A stretch of 50,207 nt of DNA. It comes from a virus. The notes below the pieces were generated by a model. The model was not told the DNA's origin. It ran no database searches and saw only the letters and a program-made list of their open reading frames with translations. How positions within the stretch are numbered: the first letter of the stretch is position 1; every line of letters starts with the position of its first letter. Made by a program: the position numbers and the translations under genes. This document shows, in pieces, positions 1 to 8,260 of the stretch. The stretch spans positions 1 through 50,207 of the IMG/VR virus record IMGVR_UViG_3300035666_000033. One strand, 5' to 3'.

Positions 1-1423
1 CCAAGTAGGCAGTCACCAGGCGCTGATTGCTCCCGGCTGCCGTGATGGTAGAAATAGGAGCGTCCGCCGGGCGGCCATCGCCATCGTAGAACCCGCCGTT
101 TGCCTGTTCGAAGAAGGCGGCAACCAAGGCGCTCGGGATGCTGCTGGCAAGAACTGAGTTGAGCGGCGTTTCCAGGGAGCGGACGCCGCTACTCCAGCGT
201 TTTGCACCGGTGCTGCACGACTCGCCATGCCCCATATCAACCAAGTGGGCCGACACAAGCGCCTGTTTGACGCCGCCGGCAACCACGGTTCCAAGCGGCT
301 GCTCAATACTGCTTGTCCTGGCGTCCTGACCCTTGCGCTCACCGTATCCTATGGTCACAAGGTTTGCGCCGACCAGGGCATGATGCGTCCCGCCGGCGGA
401 AATGGTTGAAAGAGGCGCCTTGATGCTGCGGCCTCCAAGATGGGCTTCGCTGGTTCCACGAAGAGGCGCGAGCGACGGCGCAACCACTGAGAAATGCCCA
501 CCCTTGACCTGGGCGCAGATCGTCCGCAGTGGCTCGTTGGCCGACATGGTGCGCTGGTTACTGGCGTTGGCGTGCTCATTCAAGAACGGCGCCAGCGCGC
601 CGGCGTCGCCAACGATGAATGGCGCGTCAGAGGTAAGGACGTGGCGCCACAACCCTTTTGCAACGCGGCGCTGGGTGTTGGTTGCCAGCGGCTTCTTGCG
701 GTCGAAGATGCTGGCCGCCTCGACGCCGAAATCAATGCACTCGGCGGCTGTCCGGTACGGGGCTATCTTGCGGGCGATCACCTCGCGCGATGTCGGGGCG
801 CCGTGCGTCTGCTCCGGCCAGTGGATCGGAAGGCCGTCGCGCCGGGCAACCATGAAGAAGCGCTTGCGGATCGTCGGGGCTCCGTTGTCGCAGGCGCGCA
901 ACTCTCGCCAATCGACCTTGTAGCCGTGCGCCTTCAGTTGCCGGATGAAGCTCTCGAAGGTCTTCCCCTTGCGCGACGGGTCAGGGTAGGCGTTCCCATC
1001 GTCGCCGACGACAAGCGGCCCCCAGGTGCGGAATTCCTCGACGTTTTCGAGCATGATGACACGCGGACGGCACAATGCAGCCCAGCGCATCGTCACCCAT
1101 GCCAGGCCGCGAATGTGCTTCGCAACCGGTGTCCCGCCCTTCGCCTTGCTGAAGTGCTTGCAGTCTGGAGAAAGCCACACCAAGCCGACCGGCTGGTTCT
1201 TCGTTACCTTGATTGGATCGACATCCCAGACGCTTTCGCACAGGTGAAGCGTGTGCGGGTGGTTGATGGCGTGCATCGCCAGGGCCTCGGGGTCATGGTT
1301 GATTGCAATATCAACCGGGCGGCCGAACGCAGCCTCAAGGCCGGTGCTCGTTCCTCCGCCGCCGGCGAAGTTGTCAATGATGAGTTCGCCGTGGAAAGGC
1401 AGGGCAAGTTGTGGGCGCATCAT
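1..1423 (-). CDS. DNA (cytosine-5-)-methyltransferase, partial (C-terminus off the window)
   Basis: The frame is open from the ATG at 1423 to the window edge, giving 474 codons and no stop. Counting from the second Met, at 1420, motif I reads DNFAGGGGTSTG (residues 16-27, AdoMet binding), the catalytic-loop motif IV is WLSPDCKHFSKAKGG with Cys87, motif VI is MLENVEEF (123-130), and a motif VIII-like RKRFFMVARR follows. It should transfer a methyl group from AdoMet to C5 of cytosine in duplex DNA. The residue before the catalytic Cys is Asp instead of the usual Pro. The start overlaps the upstream stop as ATGA, so the two genes are probably translationally coupled. No cognate endonuclease is visible, so it is probably a solitary phage enzyme protecting against host restriction. 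The target sequence cannot be read from the protein. Confidence 0.93.
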   Translation of the reverse strand, partial: MMRPQLALPFHGELIIDNFAGGGGTSTGLEAAFGRPVDIAINHDPEALAMHAINHPHTLHLCESVWDVDPIKVTKNQPVGLVWLSPDCKHFSKAKGGTPVAKHIRGLAWVTMRWAALCRPRVIMLENVEEFRTWGPLVVGDDGNAYPDPSRKGKTFESFIRQLKAHGYKVDWRELRACDNGAPTIRKRFFMVARRDGLPIHWPEQTHGAPTSREVIARKIAPYRTAAECIDFGVEAASIFDRKKPLATNTQRRVAKGLWRHVLTSDAPFIVGDAGALAPFLNEHANASNQRTMSANEPLRTICAQVKGGHFSVVAPSLAPLRGTSEAHLGGRSIKAPLSTISAGGTHHALVGANLVTIGYGERKGQDARTSSIEQPLGTVVAGGVKQALVSAHLVDMGHGESCSTGAKRWSSGVRSLETPLNSVLASSIPSALVAAFFEQANGGFYDGDGRPADAPISTITAAGSNQRLVTAYL

Positions 1424-1887
1424 GCGGCTTCCTTCAGGTTCAGGCGATCTACTTCGATCTGGATTTGCTCAGTGACGGCATGCGCCTTGGTCACTTCGAC
1501 CGGGAGCGAAACAAAGGCGCTGCGCGTCGCATCAATCACGGCGCGGCCGGCAGAAACATCGTCTTCGGTGAGCGTGATGCCGTAATCAAGCTTGCGGGCC
1601 AGCTTGCGAAGCGGCTCAAGATCGATGTCGATTCCCTGGTTGCGGCAGATGCGCTCCCAGCAGTCGGCCCAACCGTCCATTGCCGGCGCCAGCTCGCACC
1701 ATTCGTTGTAGAAATCCTTGAAGATCGGCTTCCCGCGCGACACTTCGATTTCACCGTCCGCAAGCCTGTCGAATGCGGTGTAGATGGGCTGGAACAGAAG
1801 GTAGATGCTGTCCATGCGCGGGGTGTTTTTCTTCACTTGATGACGGGCCGGACTGTATTTCCGGCGCGGCTTCTTGCTCTTTGGCAT
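1420..1887 (-). CDS. conserved phage protein, function unknown
   Basis: 155 residues from the ATG at 1887. A GGAGGG ribosome-binding site lies 4 bases upstream, which favours it over the TTG at 1899. The N-terminus is strongly basic (MPKSKKPRRK) and the rest is mostly helical, with many Trp, Asp and Glu residues. The stop overlaps the start of the cytosine methyltransferase (ATGA). It is the first gene after a terminator and may be co-regulated with the methyltransferase. I recognise no domain. A DNA-binding or accessory role is possible but not shown. Confidence 0.75.
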   Translation of the reverse strand: MPKSKKPRRKYSPARHQVKKNTPRMDSIYLLFQPIYTAFDRLADGEIEVSRGKPIFKDFYNEWCELAPAMDGWADCWERICRNQGIDIDLEPLRKLARKLDYGITLTEDDVSAGRAVIDATRSAFVSLPVEVTKAHAVTEQIQIEVDRLNLKEAA

Positions 1888-1904
1888 CGCGCCCTCCAAT
1901 GGGC

Positions 1905-1931
1905 AAAAAATCGGGGCGCTCTCGGCGCCCC
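1905..1931 (-). terminator. intrinsic terminator, leftward
   Basis: Read on the minus strand, GGGGCGC CGAGA GCGCCCC forms a perfect 7-bp GC stem followed by GATTTTTT. It lies between the 95-residue cysteine-rich gene and the 155-residue gene, so the methyltransferase pair needs read-through, antitermination or its own promoter. Confidence 0.85.
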
Positions 1932-1953
1932 TCGTTGGTTGATGTCTGCTCGG

Positions 1954-2241
1954 CTATTTCTTCGGGAATGGCACTACGTTCACCAGTTCCTTTTCAGCCC
2001 CGCCGGAGTCACGAAACTCCTTCCACAAAATCAGATGGCCAGGGCAGTAATGGACGTTCGGGGCGACTTGATAGGCATGGCTGCTGCACAGCGGAAGGTC
2101 GCAGGTCTTGCCGTCGCCAACCGGGTAATCGCATAGGTAGCCGGAACTTGCCGCGCACTTCTCGGCGGCGCAGTGCGGCCCAAGATTGCCGCACAGAAAC
2201 ATCGTCCCGCCGTCCCTTGTTCTCTCGATGTAGCAAGGCAT
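1954..2241 (-). CDS. small cysteine-rich protein, probable zinc binder
   Basis: 95 residues from the ATG at 2241, with AGGAGA eight bases upstream. Eight cysteines and several histidines are spaced as in small zinc-ribbon or treble-clef proteins, for example CGNLGPHC, KTCDLPLC and HYCPGH. The C-terminus is a short charged helix. It sits directly downstream of dut, within 15 bases, in the leftward early block. No named family is recognised. Zinc binding is inferred from cysteine spacing only. Confidence 0.75.
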   Translation of the reverse strand: MPCYIERTRDGGTMFLCGNLGPHCAAEKCAASSGYLCDYPVGDGKTCDLPLCSSHAYQVAPNVHYCPGHLILWKEFRDSGGAEKELVNVVPFPKK

Positions 2242-2255
2242 GACTGGCTCTCCTA

Positions 2256-2693
2256 TCAGGCCGCGCCGGTTCCCGTGCTGCCAAACCCGCCGGCGCCCCG
2301 CTCCGTGTCGGAAAGGTCTTCGACTTCCTGCACCTCGAAATCTGGGCACACGGTCACTACCAGTTGGGCGATTCGCTCGCCTGGCTGGATGTTGAGGGCG
2401 CCTTGGCCGTGGTGGGCGAGAATCACCTTGAGCTCGCCTCGGTAGTCGGAGTCGATGACGCCGGCGAGAACCGTTATTCCGTGCTTTGCGGCGAGGCCGG
2501 AGCGGTCTCGGATCAGCCCAACATGGCCGGGCGGAATCTCCACCGAAATACCGGTGCGAACCATCAGGGGCGTTGTCGTCTTGTGCAGGTACTCGGCTTC
2601 GAGCGCGTGCAGGTCAAACCCCGCCGCACCTTCGGTTTGGCGGCGGGGAATGATGGCTTTGGGGTTGGTCTTTTTGAATTTGAGGATTTGCAT
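2256..2693 (-). CDS. dut: dUTP diphosphatase
   Basis: Hydrolyses dUTP to dUMP and pyrophosphate, keeping uracil out of phage DNA and feeding dTMP synthesis. All five motifs of the trimeric dUTPase family are present in 145 residues: AAGFDLHA (23-30), DRSGLA (63-68), GVIDSDYRGELKV (78-90) with the catalytic Asp and Tyr, PGERIAQLVV (104-113), and the glycine-rich C-terminal arm RGAGGFGSTG (132-141). Length is normal. No strong Shine-Dalgarno sequence precedes the start. It lies in the leftward early block between the lectin-fold gene and a small cysteine-rich gene. Confidence 0.97.
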   Translation of the reverse strand: MQILKFKKTNPKAIIPRRQTEGAAGFDLHALEAEYLHKTTTPLMVRTGISVEIPPGHVGLIRDRSGLAAKHGITVLAGVIDSDYRGELKVILAHHGQGALNIQPGERIAQLVVTVCPDFEVQEVEDLSDTERGAGGFGSTGTGAA

Positions 2694-2723
2694 GATTTTG
2701 TTGGCTCTGAAAGCGTTTCGGGC

Positions 2724-2740
2724 GGCCCGCTTGGCGGGCC
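2724..2740. repeat. perfect GC hairpin downstream of the variable-type C-terminus
   Basis: GGCCCGC TTG GCGGGCC is a perfect 7-bp stem with a 3-base loop, 33 bp beyond the stop of the lectin-fold gene. No T-tract follows on either strand, so it is not an ordinary intrinsic terminator. In characterised diversity-generating retroelements a short GC hairpin or cruciform lies just downstream of the variable repeat and promotes retrohoming. The position here fits, but the link is inferred. A second small palindrome, GGTCATGTGACC on the minus strand, lies between the stop codon and this hairpin. Confidence 0.6.
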
Positions 2741-2773
2741 AGCCCGGTTACATGACACAGGTCACATGACCCA

Positions 2774-3757
2774 TTACACCTTTGCGAGGCGGCCGCCGAC
2801 GTTCGTGTACGAGTTCGACGCGGCGTTGTTGACGTTGAGACAGACCACGCCGGCGTACGCGCCGTTGCTCCAACTGCCGCCGTGGTAGGCGACAGCGTTT
2901 TCCCAGGCCCAGAAGTAGTTGCCGAAGGCCGAATCGTCACGATCATCGCGGGTCTTCTTCGCCACAAACACGGCGCCCAGGTCGAAGCCTTCGCCCTGCT
3001 TGCGGGCGCGGCGATGGAGCCAACCGCTTGCAGGCGCCTTGACGCCGGTGGAGACATATGACTTGCCGCCCTCGGCGTCCCAGATGCGGTAGCGACGCTC
3101 TTCATCCGTCTGAAGGCCATCGACCATCTGCCAGACGTTGCCCCACAGACCGACAATGCCGCGCCAGGTGGCTTGCGCGACGACCTCATCATCAACCGGG
3201 CGGGCACCGTTGCCATTGACGTAGCCATCGCCAAGGATGGACTTGGCGTCCGGCGTGCCCAGTTCGATCAGGGCGAGCGTCTGAATGGCGCCAAGGTGGT
3301 AGATGCTCCACAACTGGAATCCGTCAAACTCACCGTTGCGCGCCTCGGCGGCCTTTTGCATGGCCGGGAAGTTGATCCGCGTCAGCGGCATCTGGCCCGG
3401 CTGGGAGCCCAGCTTGTCACCGTCCGGTGTGCCCTGGTATTTGCCGACATAGAACGCCTTCAGTTGCAGGGCGTTGCGCATGAAAGCAGGGTGGGCGCTG
3501 AATCCTTCGTCGTGCTCGTCGCTGATCCAGACGGCTTTCTTGCCGACGTGCTCGCCAGACTCGATAACGCCAGAACGGTAGTAGAAGGTCGGCACGCGAA
3601 CCATGTGCTGGCCGTCGATGATTTCGTCCTGGATGCCAGCGTAGGCCGGGTGCTCGTCGAAGTAGCCCGGCGCCACGTCGATGCTGTTGCCGGCCTCGTC
3701 GATGCGCTGCCAGGGGGTGTTTTTCTTGCCGAAGATGATGCCGATGATCTTGCTCAT
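2774..3757 (-). CDS. C-type-lectin-fold (FGE-sulfatase-like) protein with DGR-type variable C-terminus
   Basis: 327 residues from the ATG at 3757, preceded by AAGGAG nine bases upstream. The N-terminal half resembles the phage and prophage family often labelled formylglycine-generating-enzyme-like (VRVPTFYYRSG, GKKAVWIS, HPAFMRNALQLKAFYVGKY). The C-terminus carries GGSWSNGAYAG followed by an Asn-rich stretch ending NVGGRLAKV, the layout of variable-repeat proteins of diversity-generating retroelements. Most variable-looking positions use AAC, TAC, CAC or AGC codons, as expected from adenine-specific mutagenesis of AAY codons. Such proteins are usually displayed ligand binders, but this gene sits in the early operon between ssb and dut. 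No reverse transcriptase or template repeat is visible in the window. Sulfatase-activating chemistry is not implied. Confidence 0.75.
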   Translation of the reverse strand: MSKIIGIIFGKKNTPWQRIDEAGNSIDVAPGYFDEHPAYAGIQDEIIDGQHMVRVPTFYYRSGVIESGEHVGKKAVWISDEHDEGFSAHPAFMRNALQLKAFYVGKYQGTPDGDKLGSQPGQMPLTRINFPAMQKAAEARNGEFDGFQLWSIYHLGAIQTLALIELGTPDAKSILGDGYVNGNGARPVDDEVVAQATWRGIVGLWGNVWQMVDGLQTDEERRYRIWDAEGGKSYVSTGVKAPASGWLHRRARKQGEGFDLGAVFVAKKTRDDRDDSAFGNYFWAWENAVAYHGGSWSNGAYAGVVCLNVNNAASNSYTNVGGRLAKV

Positions 3758-3778
3758 GTGATTCGCTCCTTGATGTCG

Positions 3779-3801
3779 AAAAAATGGCCCCAGGTGGGGC
3801 C
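3779..3801 (-). terminator. intrinsic terminator after ssb, leftward
   Basis: On the minus strand GGCCCC ACCT GGGGCC is followed by ATTTTTT. It lies 38 bases downstream of the ssb stop and just upstream of the ribosome-binding site of the lectin-fold gene, so it would cap the recombination/SSB part of the early transcript unless antiterminated. Confidence 0.85.
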
Positions 3802-3838
3802 GATACGGATACACGTTGATGACGCAGGCGTGCGCTGC

Positions 3839-4321
3839 TCAATCAAAAGGGATGTCGTCCTCGAAGTCGTCGAAGCCCCGTGATTGAGGTGCGCTTTGCC
3901 GCTGCTGCCCGCCGCCGTTGCCTTGCGGGCGCTGTTGCTGCTGCCGCTGCTGCGGTTCGCCGGAAGACTGTCCGCCGCTGGCGTCGCCACGACCGCCAAG
4001 CATGGTCATTTCATTGACCGTGATTTCCGTGGTGTAGCGGTCTTGCCCGTCCTTGTCCTGCCACTTCCGGGTTTTCAGGCTTCCCTCGATGTAGATCAGA
4101 GAGCCTTTGCGCAGGTACTGCCCGGCGATTTCGGCGAGCTTGCGGTAGAAAACGAGGCGATGCCACTCCGTTTGCTCCTTCTTCTCGCCCGTCTGCTTGT
4201 CCTTCCAGGATTCGGACGTTGCCAGGGTGGCGTTTGTTATCGCGTCACCATTCGGCATGTAGCGGGTCTCCGGGTCTTTCCCAAGGTGCCCGACCAGGAT
4301 TACTTTATTGACTGAGGCCAT
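3839..4321 (-). CDS. ssb: single-stranded DNA-binding protein
   Basis: 160 residues from the ATG at 4321. The OB-fold N-terminus begins [20 protein letters not shown] and contains [19 protein letters not shown] and the strand [15 protein letters not shown], as in bacterial SSB. A Gln/Gly-rich linker follows (about 112-148), and the acidic tip ends DDIPFD, the partner-recruiting tail found in cellular SSB. It coats single-stranded DNA in replication and recombination and probably works with RecT and the exonuclease encoded upstream. Its start overlaps the preceding gene by 17 bases. Confidence 0.97.
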   Translation of the reverse strand: MASVNKVILVGHLGKDPETRYMPNGDAITNATLATSESWKDKQTGEKKEQTEWHRLVFYRKLAEIAGQYLRKGSLIYIEGSLKTRKWQDKDGQDRYTTEITVNEMTMLGGRGDASGGQSSGEPQQRQQQQRPQGNGGGQQRQSAPQSRGFDDFEDDIPFD

Positions 4322-4853
4322 GCTCTTCCTTTTCTTCAATCCTCATTGTTGAAAACAGCGCTTCCTTCACCGCACGTATGATGCGGGTCAGATACAGGTA
4401 GTCCGGGTTGTCCTTTTCCGGTAGCCGATACCACCACTCGTCACCCAGCAGCTTCTGCATCAAGTTGCTCTGGCTCCACGGGTCGGTAACATCGCCAACC
4501 TCGTCAATTTCATCGAACAACTCGCGCGCTTCGCTGGCGGTCAGGTCGCGTCTACGGCGGTCGCGGATAACCTCCTTGCGCAAGGTCACGATCAACCCTT
4601 CAGGATCGAACACCGAACTATTTAGGCCGCTGGCGAGGTTCTTTGCCAAGTAGTGCTCATCGCATGAACAGAAAAACTCGGCGATAGTCCTATCTCCCAT
4701 CGCACCCCAATACGACGCCCAAGCCTTTCCGTAGCACTCGATATTGATGCGCCCCTTTCGCGGCTCGATGTCCTCCAGCGCGACGCGGATAGGGTCAAGG
4801 TTCGGAACTTCGCTGATTTCAAGATGGCGAATCAGTTTCTCGGCTATCCTCAT
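4305..4853 (-). CDS. conserved phage protein, function unknown
   Basis: 182 residues from the ATG at 4853, which overlaps the preceding stop as ATGA. The protein is acidic and mainly helical, with a Trp-rich centre ([14 protein letters not shown]), a paired-Cys segment ([14 protein letters not shown]) and a basic patch ([19 protein letters not shown]). No domain is recognised. Tight coupling to the gene upstream and to ssb downstream suggests an early function in DNA metabolism or host modification, but that is inferred from position only. Confidence 0.8.
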   Translation of the reverse strand: MRIAEKLIRHLEISEVPNLDPIRVALEDIEPRKGRINIECYGKAWASYWGAMGDRTIAEFFCSCDEHYLAKNLASGLNSSVFDPEGLIVTLRKEVIRDRRRRDLTASEARELFDEIDEVGDVTDPWSQSNLMQKLLGDEWWYRLPEKDNPDYLYLTRIIRAVKEALFSTMRIEEKEEHGLSQ

Positions 4854-5518
4854 AGCTGCCCGCCTTTCGCATCGTCGTACCGCTTGATGCCCCAGGCCAG
4901 CGCGTAGCAGCACCAAACGAACCGGAAGGTGTATTCAGTGAGGTCGTGCTCCCAGAAATCCTGAAAGTAGAAGTTGCCAATGTCGTTGTTGATGAAGTGG
5001 CTGAAATCGTGGGCGGCCGCCTGTTTCCGATATCCGCCTGAATCGCCATCCGCGCCAATCACCTCGGACATGACCGCATCCCACAACTCGCGGCGCTCGT
5101 CTTTGGTCGTTCGGTATGCGTTTCCGCGAATCCATCCGACAAGGTCTTCAATCACGGCGCGGCTGAACTTTTCTTCGCTGAACTCCTTGGCAGAACCTTC
5201 GTGCCGGCTACCATCCACGGACTGCAACTTTTCCGACCAATAGCCAAGGTTGATGCAAAGCTGGCGCCCATCGCGCTGCAAGTATTCCCGGTCTGTGCGG
5301 AAGAACTCGAACATGTCGTTCAGGCGAGAAAAGACGTAGCAGCCCATGTCACCGGAGTAGGCCAGGTATCCCGGCCACGTCACCAGATCGAAGTGCATGC
5401 ACCCGGTTCCCGGCTTCTTGAATCGGATGTGCCGATACACGCCGTCGTCGCGCAAAACCTCCATTTCGTGCGCGGCCACGTCCTTGAGAAAATCGGCCTC
5501 TGTATTCTCTCTAGTCAT
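4850..5518 (-). CDS. conserved phage protein, function unknown
   Basis: 222 residues with ATGA overlaps at both ends. It begins MTRENTEADFLKDVAAHEME and is rich in aromatic residues (TWPGYLAYSGDMGCYVF, FYFQDFWEHDL). The layout recalls hypothetical proteins in the early regions of many proteobacterial phages, but I know no assigned activity. It shows no transmembrane segment or nucleotide-binding motif. It is translationally coupled to its neighbours in the early operon. Confidence 0.8.
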   Translation of the reverse strand: MTRENTEADFLKDVAAHEMEVLRDDGVYRHIRFKKPGTGCMHFDLVTWPGYLAYSGDMGCYVFSRLNDMFEFFRTDREYLQRDGRQLCINLGYWSEKLQSVDGSRHEGSAKEFSEEKFSRAVIEDLVGWIRGNAYRTTKDERRELWDAVMSEVIGADGDSGGYRKQAAAHDFSHFINNDIGNFYFQDFWEHDLTEYTFRFVWCCYALAWGIKRYDDAKGGQL

Positions 5519-6537
5519 GCTGCACCGCCTTTCGGATACCCATCATGCTGCACGCCGCCCAGCAACCGTCCAGCGGCCGCCTTGCCCACCTTCACCACGG
5601 TAAGCACGTCGGCGTTTTCATCCTCTGGAAGATCGTCACCCCAGAAGCTGCCATCAGACCGGATGTGCCTCACTTCGCCCTTGACGGTGCCGAATGCACG
5701 GTTTCCGGCCGTGGCCCATTCGCCCCATTGCTTGAACAGGAAAGGCACGTCAGCCGCATCGCACTGGTCGCGTAGTTCATAGGCCCAGTCTGGATTCATC
5801 GGCCTAGCGTGCGGCCCACTCTCGCCGCCGACCACAACCCAATCGAGCATGTCGTGCAAGTGGCCGATGTTGCGGCGCATCCATGCGGCGCCGTCCTCGT
5901 ACTGGATGATGTCAAGCCACTGGCTCAGATCAACCGGCCCAAGTAGCGGCTCCATGCTCAACCAGCGAACTTTTGCGGGTATCTGCATCAGCTTCGGAAT
6001 ATCGCGGCCGGCCTCTTCCTGGTTGCATATCGTCACGCCAAGCCAGACACGATCAGCGATCATGTCGAACATCAGGCCGTCGCCGGAGCACATCCGCATG
6101 ACGTTGCCGACGCGCTTTGTCACCAGTAGCCAGTCAAGGTATGGCGTCTTGGCGATCAGGCTGAACAAGTCCATGCGCCAGGCGTCAGGAACGGCGTTGT
6201 CGAAGACATCGGCCAGCGACGCGCAAAACACCCTTGGCCGCTCGGGCTTGGCGAAGCCGGCATCAACAAGCTGGGCATCGGTGAGTCCAGGATGCGCCTC
6301 CTTGAATGCCTGCCAAGCGTTGTGCTGAATCTCGGCCTGTCGGTTCCACTTGATAGGCTTCCGCCAGTTCGCCTCGCTGCTGCGGCGCCGGTCGGCTCCC
6401 GGCCCCCACTGCACCAGGCCGCTACGCTTGGCCCAGCCCTCGGCGTAGCAGTGGTCGCAGCCAGGCCCGACCTTCTGGCAGCCAAACCAAGGGTTGAACG
6501 TGTGGTTGGCCCACTCGATTTTCGTGTTTTCTGCCAT
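5515..6537 (-). CDS. Gp37/Gp68 family (DUF5131) protein
   Basis: 340 residues from the ATG at 6537, with AAGGGGAG upstream. The N-terminus IEWANHTFNPWFGC followed by VGPGCDHCYAE is the hallmark of the phage Gp37/Gp68 family. The cysteines (Cys20, Cys27, Cys30) are spaced CX6CX2C, similar to but different from the CX3CX2C iron-sulfur loop of radical-SAM enzymes. WLLVTKR, VWLGVTICNQEEA, RWLSMEPLLGPVDL and VVVGGESGPHARPM are further family blocks. The reaction is unknown. A metal-cluster-dependent modification activity is a reasonable guess from the cysteines. The start lies 14 bases after the RdgC-like gene; the stop overlaps the next start. Confidence 0.88.
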   Translation of the reverse strand: MAENTKIEWANHTFNPWFGCQKVGPGCDHCYAEGWAKRSGLVQWGPGADRRRSSEANWRKPIKWNRQAEIQHNAWQAFKEAHPGLTDAQLVDAGFAKPERPRVFCASLADVFDNAVPDAWRMDLFSLIAKTPYLDWLLVTKRVGNVMRMCSGDGLMFDMIADRVWLGVTICNQEEAGRDIPKLMQIPAKVRWLSMEPLLGPVDLSQWLDIIQYEDGAAWMRRNIGHLHDMLDWVVVGGESGPHARPMNPDWAYELRDQCDAADVPFLFKQWGEWATAGNRAFGTVKGEVRHIRSDGSFWGDDLPEDENADVLTVVKVGKAAAGRLLGGVQHDGYPKGGAA

Positions 6538-6551
6538 GTTGCTCCCCTTGG

Positions 6552-7673
6552 CTATGCAGCCATCAGCACCTTGCGCGAGCCGGAAGAATCCATCGGGCTG
6601 ACGACGCCGAAGCGCTCCATTTGCTCGACCAGCCGGGCCGCGCGGTTGTATCCGATGCGCAAATGGCGCTGCACCAGCGAGATAGACGCCCGGCCGTTGT
6701 CGATAACGATCTGGCGGGCCTGCTCGTACAGCGGATCATCTTCGTCGCCGACGCCAGAAATCAAAGCCGCCGGCTCTTCTTCGTGTTCCTGAATTCCGCC
6801 AAACGCCTCGTTGATGGCTGCAAAGGCTTCGCGGACTGCGCCGGCGTTCAGGATGATTTCGGCGTCGTGGCGCTCTTCCTCCATCATGTCCGCCTGGGCC
6901 GGGTCGCGCTCTTCATTGACGCCGATGTGAGCGATTCGCTTCAGCACCAGCGACTGAGTGAGAACGAAAGACAGCTTGTCGGCGTGCGTCACCGCCAGTT
7001 CTGAGCATGTCCGGCCGTGCTCAACCAGCCTTCGCACCTCGTCATCGACCATGCTCTGGTTGGTGAGCCGGATTTTTCCGCCCTCCGGGTTTGTGAGAAG
7101 GGCGCGGTCGTCGATGGTGAAGAAGTCTGGCGCCTCGCCGGACTGAACCCATGACGTGAAGTGGCTTGCCGGCACGCCCTTGGTGCGCCAGCGCCGCAGC
7201 TTCGGCATTTCGTCGAAGTTGCGGATCAGGGTTCCGATGAGGTTGTCCACTTTGGTTTCGCTGGCGGCATCGATAACCATCAGGCCGGCGCTGAAATCCA
7301 GCCAGGCGCGGACGACGGTTGTTCTGATAAATGCCTTGGCGAGCAATTCCTCGGTGACGAGCTCCTTGATTTCGCGCATCTGCTTGCGCCCAGGCTTGTA
7401 GCCTTGCTGCTCTTCAATCTCTTCCGCCCGACGCTTTGCTTCAGCCTGAACGACACAGGCCGGGAGAATCTTGTCATCTTCACGCATGGCGATTGCCGCC
7501 ACGTTGTCGGCGAAGCGGATCAGGCCCTCCATGCCGGCAACCGGCGGGATAAACCCCCGGCTGCTTGCCTCGGACGCGCCGCAAGGGATGAACGGTCGCC
7601 GCGCAACGGCGGCATCAATGGTGTCCGGCGTGATGCCGGCAAAGGTCAGGATGGTTGCGTTGCGGGCGAGCAT
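6552..7673 (-). CDS. RdgC-like protein fused to an FtsK gamma domain
   Basis: 373 residues from the ATG at 7673, with AAAGGGG upstream. Residues about 20-300 follow E. coli RdgC block by block: [27 protein letters not shown], a rigid charged helix, [37 protein letters not shown] and [10 protein letters not shown]. RdgC forms a ring on duplex DNA and limits RecA access. Residues 313-373 match the FtsK gamma winged helix, including [20 protein letters not shown], which in FtsK reads KOPS sequences and touches XerD. The combination is unusual: a ring-forming DNA binder with a sequence-specific reader. It stands among RecT, exonuclease, Rad50-like and SSB genes, so a role in phage recombination or in countering host RecBCD/RecA is likely. 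Each half is recognised with confidence; the joint function is inferred. Confidence 0.92.
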   Translation of the reverse strand: MLARNATILTFAGITPDTIDAAVARRPFIPCGASEASSRGFIPPVAGMEGLIRFADNVAAIAMREDDKILPACVVQAEAKRRAEEIEEQQGYKPGRKQMREIKELVTEELLAKAFIRTTVVRAWLDFSAGLMVIDAASETKVDNLIGTLIRNFDEMPKLRRWRTKGVPASHFTSWVQSGEAPDFFTIDDRALLTNPEGGKIRLTNQSMVDDEVRRLVEHGRTCSELAVTHADKLSFVLTQSLVLKRIAHIGVNEERDPAQADMMEEERHDAEIILNAGAVREAFAAINEAFGGIQEHEEEPAALISGVGDEDDPLYEQARQIVIDNGRASISLVQRHLRIGYNRAARLVEQMERFGVVSPMDSSGSRKVLMAA

Positions 7674-7687
7674 TCTGCTATCCCCTT

Positions 7688-8260
7688 TCAGTCAATGGTT
7701 ACGGATTGGTCGGTCGGCGCGAACTTGCCTGGAATCCACGAGAGCGGCGTCCGGCATGCCTTGATCGCTTCGTTCAGTCGCTCGAAAGCCTCTTCAAGCT
7801 CTGGCGGAAGGTCGCCGTCTTCGGGTAGTTCGTCCGAGTAGTGGTCTTCCGCGTCGATCTGCCTGGCGTATTGCGGGTCGCAGATAACCAGGCGCAGCGA
7901 TTGCGGCGTGCATTCGTTATCTTCGCAATGGTTCGACAGGTCGTCGGCGTCCTGGAAGAAAGCATCGGCTGCCTGTGAGTACAGAAGGCTTTTCCCGTCC
8001 CACTCCTGGCGAGGCATCGCTTGCCATTTCTCGATTTCCTTGGCCTCGCGGCACTGGTCGCAGATCGTGTATCCGCGAACCGGTATCAGCGTCTCGCAGG
8101 CGTCACACTTGCGATGTGTGCAGCCGTCGTAGCGCGCCATGTGCTCGTCGTTTCCCCAGAATCTCCCGGAGCGAGAAACCCAGCCGGTTACTGTCTGGAT
8201 GCTCGCGGCCTCGGCGGAGTCATAGGGAACGATCTTTTCAGGCTCCTTGTTCTGGCTCAT
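7688..8260 (-). CDS. conserved phage protein with zinc-ribbon-like cysteines
   Basis: 190 residues. A cysteine/histidine cluster, [24 protein letters not shown] (given here only as a span, residues about 47-70), looks like a zinc ribbon. An acidic C-terminal half follows ([27 protein letters not shown]). The start overlaps the preceding stop as ATGA. The family occurs in other temperate phages but I know no assigned function. A nucleic-acid or protein-binding adaptor role is possible. Confidence 0.8.
   Translation of the reverse strand: MSQNKEPEKIVPYDSAEAASIQTVTGWVSRSGRFWGNDEHMARYDGCTHRKCDACETLIPVRGYTICDQCREAKEIEKWQAMPRQEWDGKSLLYSQAADAFFQDADDLSNHCEDNECTPQSLRLVICDPQYARQIDAEDHYSDELPEDGDLPPELEEAFERLNEAIKACRTPLSWIPGKFAPTDQSVTID

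Noticed and set aside
494-1585. 363-codon plus-strand frame at the left edge
   Set aside because: The minus strand here encodes a methyltransferase with all the main motifs, left open by the window edge. The plus frame has no family features.
2774-3757. Sulfatase-modifying (formylglycine-generating) enzyme function
   Set aside because: Only the lectin-like fold is suggested. No catalytic cysteine pair is evident and the variable-type C-terminus points to ligand binding.
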